From Actinomycetales bacterium (GTDB lineage Bacteria > Actinomycetota > Actinomycetes > Actinomycetales > JAHECE01): DNA of 11,657 bases. The notes under the pieces are model-generated. The model ran no database searches, was not told the origin of the DNA, and saw nothing but the letters and a program-made list of their open reading frames with translations. Location: contig JAHECE010000065.1 in the NCBI GenBank assembly GCA_024641895.1, forward strand, positions 1-11,657, read 5' to 3'. Within the stretch, counting starts at the first letter, position 1, and every line of letters begins with the position of its first letter. Shown here piece after piece: positions 7,273-11,657 of this stretch. Both the position numbers and the translations under genes were made by a program.

Positions 7273-7584
7273 ATGAAGACACGCGGTCCGCAACGGCCTA
7301 GCCGGTTGCCCCCCCCTGCCGCGTCGCCCTCATCCAACCGTGGATCGCGATGGACCGGAAGCCGGCGACCGTGCGGGAGCGCCCACCGGGACGGTCCCCC
7401 GGCACGGCGTTCCTCGAGGTCTCCCGAGGCGGGCCCGCGATGCAGGCAGCAAGACCAGCGCGCACGTTTCCCCCCTTGGCAGCGTTCGCGATCTCTGCAC
7501 GCTACCGGGCAAGCGGCCGGGCCTCTCGGAACCCCGCCCAGCGTGTTGCCGCCGCCACCCCGCCGCGCCCTGCGCGCAGGTAAC
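7273..7584. other. 312-bp intergenic stretch before the ROK gene, no gene seen
   Basis: No reading frame here has a family signature. A small hairpin (7291-7308) is followed directly by eight cytosines (7309-7316). A second run of six cytosines lies at 7470-7475, inside a 16-nt loop closed by an imperfect 8-bp stem (7459-7466 with 7483-7490). No convincing promoter or RNA family was recognised. The region should include the promoter of the ROK gene. Confidence 0.5.
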
Positions 7585-8355
7585 GTGCACAAGGTGGCCG
7601 CGACCCCCTTCACGCTCGCCGTCGACTGCGGCGGGGGTGGCATCAAGGCCTCGGTGCTGGACGTCGCCGGCACGATGCACGCGAACCCGGTCCGCCGGCC
7701 TACGCCGTATCCCCTGCCACCGGAACGACTGGTCGCCACCATCGCCGAGATCGCCCGCGAGCTGCCGCCCGTGGACCGGGTGACGGTAGGCATGCCCGGC
7801 ATGCTCCGGCACGGCGTCGTCGTCGCCACCCCTCACTACGTGACCAAGGCCGGCCCACGGACCAAGGTCCTCCCCGAGCTGGTCACGGCCTGGGCAGGCT
7901 TCGACATGCGCGCGGCGCTCCGCGAGACGCTCGGCGTGCCCGCGCTCGTGCTCAACGACGCCGAGGTCCATGGGGCCGGCGTGGTTGCGGGGGCCGGCCT
8001 GGAGCTCGTGCTCACGTTCGGCACCGGCCTCGGAAACGCGATGTTCGACGGCGGGACCCTCGCCCCCCACCTCGAGCTCTCGATGGCTCCGGTGCGCTGG
8101 GGCCTGACCTACGACATGTACATCGGCGAGCACGAACGGCTCCGCCTCGGCGACGCGCACTGGTCACGGCGGATCCGCCGCGTCATCGACGCCCTGCGCC
8201 CGGTCGTCGTCTGGGACCGCGTCTACCTCGGCGGTGGCAACGGGCGGCGCGTGGCACCGAACGTCCTCGCGGGAATGGGCGACGACGTCGTCGTCGTGCC
8301 CAACTCGGCGGGCATCATCGGTGGTGTGCGGGCCTGGGCCCTGGCGGCCGGCTAG
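7585..8355 (+). CDS. ROK-family sugar kinase, polyphosphate glucokinase-like
   Basis: The 256-residue product is a small ROK/ASKHA-fold kinase, near the length of actinobacterial polyphosphate/ATP glucokinases. An N-terminal phosphate loop DCGGGGIK is at 14-21, and a GMPG segment is at 69-72. VLNDAE is at 122-127 with the probable catalytic base Asp125. The phosphate-2 loop TFGTGLG is at 144-150. YLGGGN (214-219) and NSAGIIGG (240-247) form the adenosine side. The ROK zinc-binding cysteine motif is absent, as in polyphosphate glucokinases. Where those enzymes have EFGH, this one has HLELS (162-166), so substrate and donor cannot be assigned with confidence. The frame is open far upstream to 7273, but that extension is Pro/Arg-rich shadow sequence; GTG 7585 (AGG before it) or GTG 7594 is preferred. 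The 3' end overlaps the convergent hydrolase gene by 41 bp. Confidence 0.82.
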   Translation: MHKVAATPFTLAVDCGGGGIKASVLDVAGTMHANPVRRPTPYPLPPERLVATIAEIARELPPVDRVTVGMPGMLRHGVVVATPHYVTKAGPRTKVLPELVTAWAGFDMRAALRETLGVPALVLNDAEVHGAGVVAGAGLELVLTFGTGLGNAMFDGGTLAPHLELSMAPVRWGLTYDMYIGEHERLRLGDAHWSRRIRRVIDALRPVVVWDRVYLGGGNGRRVAPNVLAGMGDDVVVVPNSAGIIGGVRAWALAAG

Positions 8356-9088
8356 AGAGCGCACCGGATGGTCGCTGCTCATCAAGCATCTCGAAGACCA
8401 ACCGGGTGAAGACAACCGGTGCCTCCAGCGAGACGAGATGCTTGGCGCGCGGCACCACGACGAGCCGGCCGTTCCGGGCGGCTCGCGCGTACGCGCGCTC
8501 CTGCGACCGGAAGTGGTCCCGAGCACCGTTGACGATCCATACGGGCACGGGTCCGAGCGCCTTGATGTCCTCGATCGGGCGCACGGCCCGGATTGCGCGC
8601 AACGAGCTCTGCATGACGTCGAGGGCGTATCCGCCGGCGGCGGCGTCGCGCGCGCCCGCCTCCGGAAGGGTCCAGCTGGCCATGCGGTCGTTGAGCCAGG
8701 CACCGCGATCCGGCAGGAGCTCGATCGCACCGGCCACGAGCCGGTAGCCCCCGACCGCGGGACCGAGGGGCGTCGTGCTGCACGCGGCCGCGAGGACTCC
8801 GTGCAGCGGGACCGACGTGCGGGCCGCCCAGTGGAGCCCGACGTAGCCGCCCAAGGACTGGCCGACCACGAGCACCTCCAGACCCCGGTCCGAGAGGTCC
8901 CGGGCCGTGCCCTCGACGACCTCCGTCGCACCGTCCAGAGTAAATGTCTCGCCTCGCCTGCTCCCGTGGCCGGGCAGGTCCGGAGCGCGGGTGGCGTGCC
9001 CCGCGGCCCGCATCGCCTCGACCTGGTGCCGCCAGAGGCTCGAGGAACCACGAAGGCCGTGCAGGAAGACGACACCGACCGTGGACAC
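8315..9088 (-). CDS. Alpha/beta hydrolase, substrate unknown
   Basis: The 257-residue product is a single-domain alpha/beta-fold serine hydrolase of unassigned substrate. The oxyanion-side HGLRG is at 10-14, and APDLPGHGSR is at 35-44. The nucleophile elbow VGQSLGGYVG places the nucleophile at Ser78. The probable acid is Asp191 in VNGARDHF, and the catalytic His is His217 in AKHLVSLEAP, so the triad is complete. A cap of roughly residues 100-170 is not diagnostic. There is no signal peptide, so it should be cytoplasmic. GTG 9088 is the only standard start after the upstream in-frame stop. It has no Shine-Dalgarno, but TACGGT lies 6 nt upstream, which suits a leaderless mRNA. The C-terminal 20 residues are Pro/Arg/Ser-rich and lie partly over the ROK gene's end. 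It is divergent from the signalling operon; no functional link is evident. Confidence 0.85.
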   Translation of the reverse strand: MSTVGVVFLHGLRGSSSLWRHQVEAMRAAGHATRAPDLPGHGSRRGETFTLDGATEVVEGTARDLSDRGLEVLVVGQSLGGYVGLHWAARTSVPLHGVLAAACSTTPLGPAVGGYRLVAGAIELLPDRGAWLNDRMASWTLPEAGARDAAAGGYALDVMQSSLRAIRAVRPIEDIKALGPVPVWIVNGARDHFRSQERAYARAARNGRLVVVPRAKHLVSLEAPVVFTRLVFEMLDEQRPSGALSSRPPGPRPAHHR

Positions 9089-9094
9089 ACGGTC

Positions 9095-9100
9095 ACCGTA
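9095..9100 (-). promoter_or_regulatory. Candidate -10 box (TACGGT) for a leaderless hydrolase mRNA
   Basis: TACGGT on the minus strand matches TANNNT, and its last base is 6 nt from the GTG start, so the first transcribed base would be in or next to the start codon. The gene has no ribosome binding site, which agrees. No -35 is evident. Confidence 0.35.
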
Positions 9101-9202
9101 CGCCGCCGGCGGGCAGGGCGTTCACCGGTGGGGACGCTTCCCGGCCAGGTCTTGGCGTCGAACCCCACGGAACGCCTCCCCGGATCGTGCGGCCCGGGTG
9201 GG

Positions 9203-9208
9203 TAGGCT
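9203..9208 (+). promoter_or_regulatory. Candidate -10 box (TAGGCT) for the receiver/HPt operon
   Basis: TAGGCT fits TANNNT and would place the start near 9215, just before the strong AAGGGGAGGGG ribosome binding site at 9217-9227. No good -35 is visible, so the assignment is tentative. Confidence 0.35.
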
Positions 9209-9232
9209 CACGCCGCAAGGGGAGGGGCTGAC

Positions 9233-9253
9233 ATGGTGAAGGCGAGATGGTAA
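9233..9253 (+). CDS. Six-codon leader ORF (MVKARW) overlapping the receiver gene start
   Basis: ATG 9233 has the best ribosome binding site in the window (GGAGGGG at 9221-9227, five bases away) and encodes six codons ending in TAA at 9251-9253. The stop overlaps codon 2 of the receiver gene if that starts at 9247, and ends two bases before its alternative GTG at 9256. It may load ribosomes for the receiver gene by termination-reinitiation, or the strong site may simply serve the receiver start from a distance. Too short for any protein evidence. Confidence 0.35.
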   Translation: MVKARW

Positions 9254-9627
9254 TAGTGCGCCGAGCGCTGGTGGTTGACGACGACGACTCCATCCGCGAG
9301 GTGGCAGAGGTCGCCCTCGGCCTCGTCGGCGGCTGGGACGTCACCACGGCGTCGAGCGGGGCCGACGGGGTCGAACGAGCCCGCGAGCTTGTTCCCGACG
9401 TCGTCCTCCTCGACGTGATGATGCCCGGGATGGACGGCCCGACGACGCTGTCTCACCTCAGGGCGGACCCCCTGACCCAAGAGGTCCCGGTCATCCTCCT
9501 GACGGCGAAGGTCCGCCCCGGCGAGCGCCGAGAGCTCGACGGCCTCGACGTCTCCGGCATCATCGGCAAGCCGTTCGACCCCATGACCCTCGCCTCCGAG
9601 GTATCCGAGATGCTGGGATGGGTATGA
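9247..9627 (+). CDS. Single-domain response regulator (receiver only)
   Basis: The 126-residue product is one CheY-like receiver with no output domain. All catalytic positions are in place: the acidic pair near Asp11-Asp12, phosphoacceptor Asp56 in VVLLDVMMPGMDG, switch Thr86 in ILLTAK, and Lys108 in IGKPFDP. It should therefore accept phosphate from a histidine kinase or an HPt domain and act by protein contact or as a relay step. The start is ATG 9247, or possibly GTG 9256 giving MRRALVVDDDD. The gene is poorly served by its own ribosome binding site, but a strong one lies upstream at the six-codon ORF. Its stop overlaps the next gene's ATG (ATGA at 9624-9627), so both are co-translated. 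The next protein carries an HPt domain and further receivers, which makes phosphate transfer between the two products likely. Confidence 0.92.
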   Translation: MVIVRRALVVDDDDSIREVAEVALGLVGGWDVTTASSGADGVERARELVPDVVLLDVMMPGMDGPTTLSHLRADPLTQEVPVILLTAKVRPGERRELDGLDVSGIIGKPFDPMTLASEVSEMLGWV

Positions 9628-11657
9628 GCGCCCGCGACTCGGCGGAGCGGACGCCCACGGCGGCCGACCTCGACCGGGCCCGCCGAGCGCTGGCGGACGT
9701 CGGCCGACGCGCTCGAGCGACGAACACCTCTCGCGCGGCGGAGATCGAGGTCGTCCTGATGGCCGCCGTGGCCGGTGAAGCTCTCACCGAGGAGCGCCTT
9801 CGCTCCGCCGAACGGGCAGCGCACCGCATCGCCGGCTCAGCCGGGACCATCGGGATGCACCAGGTCTCCGAGCTGGCGCGCGAGCTCGAGGCGGGCATCG
9901 CGGGCGGCCTGGTCACCGACCCCGCCGCGCTGCTGCACGCCGTCACGGTCCTCAAGGAGATCCAGCGCCAGCTCGAGGACGAGGCCGCCGGCGGCCTCGA
10001 GCCGACCGAGCCGACGATCGAAGGACGGCACGAGGTCCTTGTCGTGACGACGGACGACGCCTGGGCCGGCAGCCTGGGCACCGCTGCCGAGAAACGAGGC
10101 TGGACCTCGAGGTGGGCCGCCGACCTCCCGGCCGCGCGCGCAGCCCTCACCCGAGGCGCGCCTGACGTCGTCGTCCTCGACGCCGCGCTCCACCCTATGG
10201 GCGCCGCCGCGCTCGTGTCGGACGCGGGGAACGAGCATCCCCGCTGCGCGACCATCGTCGTAGGGCCCGACGACGCGACCGCGGCCGTCAAGGCCCTGCG
10301 AGCCGGCGCGGATCGATTTGTCGCAGCGTCCCGCTCCGCCGAGGCCGTCGTCGCCGTCGCCATCGACGCCGCGGGACTACCGCGCACGGAGCCGGCACGC
10401 GTCCTCGCCCTCGCCGAGCCTGCCGACCTGGATGCGCTCGAGGCCCTCCTGACCGGCCCCGCGTTCGACCTGACGAACCTGTCGACGGAGGCGGCGCTGC
10501 GCACGGCCCTGGACACCTCGCCAGCCGACCTCCTGATCGTCTCGACGGGGCTCTCCGGCGCCCTCGACCTGTGCCGGACCCTTCGGGACGACGCCCGCTT
10601 CGCCCCGATCCCCCTGCTCGCGCTGACCGAGGACCGGACGCCGGAGTCCGTGAGCGAAGCCTTCGCCGCCGGCGCAGACGACGTCGTCGCCCGTCCGCTC
10701 ATCGCTGCGGAGCTTGCCGCGCGGCTGAGCAGCCGCCTGGACCGTACCCGCCTGCGCCGGCAGTTCCGGGCACTCGACCCCGACACCGGAGTGGCGAACC
10801 GGGCGAGCGCCCAGGCCTCCTACGACCGGCTGACGGCACGCAGCGCACGCGTCGGCACTCCGGTGTCAGTCGCGATGATCGACATGGACGGCCTGCGGCT
10901 GCTCAACGAGGAGCACGGCTACGGCCTCGGGGACGCCGTCCTGCGACAGCTTGCCGCCCTTCTCGAGTCCTCCTTCCGAGACGACGACCTGGTCGGCCGC
11001 TGGGCCGGGCAGGAGTTCATCGTCGTCATGAGCGGAATGCGCCGGGCCGACGGCGTGGCGAGGGTCGCTGCCGTTCTCGAGTCCTTCCGCAACCATGCGT
11101 TCGTCGCCTCGGACGGCGCGTCGGTGCTCATGACGTTCAGTGCCGCGGTGGCGGAGCACGGATCCGACGGCAATGACCTCCCGGCCCTCGTGCGGAACCT
11201 GAACCGGGTCCTGGTCTCGGCCAAGCGGGCCGGTGGCAACCGCGTTCTCCCCGTTGGATGGCAACCTCGCACCGTCCGCAACACCACCGACGTCTTCATC
11301 GTCGAGGACGACGAGATGCTCGCAGGCCTCTTGCAGCAGGCCCTCGACACCCGCGGTCTGCGCAGCGAGCACGAGGTCGACGGCCGGGTCGCGCTCGACA
11401 GGTTGATCGGGCCGAACAGGCTGTCCGCGCGGGTCATCCTGCTGGACGTGGACCTGCCCGGCATGAACGGACTCGACGTGCTCCGTCGCCTCGAGTCCGA
11501 GGGCGTCCTCGCGCACTCCCACGTCATCATGCTCACCGCCTACGCTGGCGAGCAGGACGTGGTCACCGCCATGCGCCACGGCGCCTTCGACCACGTCGCC
11601 AAGCCGTTCAGCCTGCCGGTGCTCACCCAGCGGCTGCGCCGCGCGCTGGACTCCGGC
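9624..11657 (+). CDS. HPt / two degenerate receivers / AGQEF GGDEF-like / receiver signalling protein, 3' end cut by window
   Basis: The frame is open for 678 codons to the window end. Residues 15-120 form an HPt domain with AAHRIAGSAGTIGM, phosphorylatable His67. Residues about 136-250 are receiver-like: Asp186 in VVVLDAAL is kept, but the Thr is lost (VVGPDD) and so is the Lys (RFVAAS). Residues about 257-372 are a second receiver-like domain with Ser307 at the phosphoacceptor position (LLIVSTGL) and Arg357 for Lys. Residues about 381-545 are a GGDEF-fold domain: DPDTGVANR, IDMDGLRLLNEEHGYGLGD, an RxxD inhibitory-site motif at Arg452/Asp455, and AGQEF (461-465) at the signature. The last domain (556 onward) is an intact receiver: EDD at 561-563, Asp608, Thr638, Lys660. 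AGQEF and the altered DxDxFK segment suggest no diguanylate cyclase activity. The start overlaps the receiver gene stop (ATGA). Function in vivo is unknown. Confidence 0.88.
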   Translation, partial: MSARDSAERTPTAADLDRARRALADVGRRARATNTSRAAEIEVVLMAAVAGEALTEERLRSAERAAHRIAGSAGTIGMHQVSELARELEAGIAGGLVTDPAALLHAVTVLKEIQRQLEDEAAGGLEPTEPTIEGRHEVLVVTTDDAWAGSLGTAAEKRGWTSRWAADLPAARAALTRGAPDVVVLDAALHPMGAAALVSDAGNEHPRCATIVVGPDDATAAVKALRAGADRFVAASRSAEAVVAVAIDAAGLPRTEPARVLALAEPADLDALEALLTGPAFDLTNLSTEAALRTALDTSPADLLIVSTGLSGALDLCRTLRDDARFAPIPLLALTEDRTPESVSEAFAAGADDVVARPLIAAELAARLSSRLDRTRLRRQFRALDPDTGVANRASAQASYDRLTARSARVGTPVSVAMIDMDGLRLLNEEHGYGLGDAVLRQLAALLESSFRDDDLVGRWAGQEFIVVMSGMRRADGVARVAAVLESFRNHAFVASDGASVLMTFSAAVAEHGSDGNDLPALVRNLNRVLVSAKRAGGNRVLPVGWQPRTVRNTTDVFIVEDDEMLAGLLQQALDTRGLRSEHEVDGRVALDRLIGPNRLSARVILLDVDLPGMNGLDVLRRLESEGVLAHSHVIMLTAYAGEQDVVTAMRHGAFDHVAKPFSLPVLTQRLRRALDSG

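Noticed and set aside
6186..7301. A 371-codon plus-strand frame overlapping truA
   Set aside because: Arg/Pro-rich shadow of truA in another frame; the conserved TruA motifs are in the frame ending at 7215.
7291..7490. Possible 6C-type RNA suggested by C-runs at 7309-7316 and 7470-7475
   Set aside because: Only the second run sits in a closed loop, the two are about 150 nt apart, and the expected pair of adjacent C-loop hairpins is absent.
7273..7584. N-terminal extension of the ROK kinase to ATG 7273
   Set aside because: It is Pro/Arg/Ser-rich with no domain, starts inside the tail of the truA hairpin region, and ROK proteins of this type begin a few residues before the DCGGGG loop.
9560..10786. 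A 408-codon minus-strand open frame
   Set aside because: Ser/Arg/Ala-rich shadow antisense to the HPt/receiver region, which has clear domain motifs.
1..11657. CRISPR arrays, insertion sequences, tRNA or rRNA genes, prophage genes
   Set aside because: No regularly spaced repeats, transposase or integrase motifs, terminal inverted repeats or cloverleaf sequences were seen; base use looks uniform across the window.

Overview
The window is a GC-rich actinobacterial chromosome segment, probably from the order Micrococcales (Cellulomonas-like). The evidence is the strong G/C bias at third codon positions, frequent GTG starts, an acidic N-terminal extension on ribosomal protein S9, a DUF5709 gene (an actinobacterial family), and the housekeeping neighbourhood glmS / coaA / glmM / rpsI / rplM / truA. 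The exact genus is an inference.

Region 1 (1-5857) is housekeeping. glmS (minus strand, last few codons cut off by the window edge) is divergent from coaA (plus). coaA converges on glmM (minus). Upstream of glmM, also on the minus strand, is the rplM-rpsI operon, with a recognisable TTGACC-N18-TACCCT promoter, a leader of about 135 nt and a strong terminator hairpin behind rpsI. GlmS and GlmM make glucosamine-6-phosphate and glucosamine-1-phosphate for UDP-GlcNAc and the cell wall. CoaA starts CoA synthesis. L13 and S9 are ribosomal proteins.

Region 2 (5858-7272) is a plus-strand pair. A DUF5709 protein is followed by truA (tRNA pseudouridine synthase), whose reading frame has no ATG, GTG or TTG before its catalytic region. 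The best start is a CTG overlapping the DUF5709 stop. A long hairpin terminator follows.

Region 3 (7273-9088) has a 312-base stretch with no gene, then a small ROK-family sugar kinase related to polyphosphate glucokinase. It converges with, and overlaps by 41 bp, a minus-strand alpha/beta hydrolase.

Region 4 (9089-11657) is a signalling operon on the plus strand. A stand-alone receiver protein is coupled by an ATGA overlap to a large protein running off the window. In order it has an HPt domain, two degenerate receiver domains, a GGDEF domain with AGQEF at the signature position, and an intact receiver. This looks like a phosphorelay in which c-di-GMP chemistry has been lost or converted to sensing, and it is the most unusual item here. 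A six-codon open reading frame with a near-ideal ribosome binding site overlaps the start of the first receiver gene.
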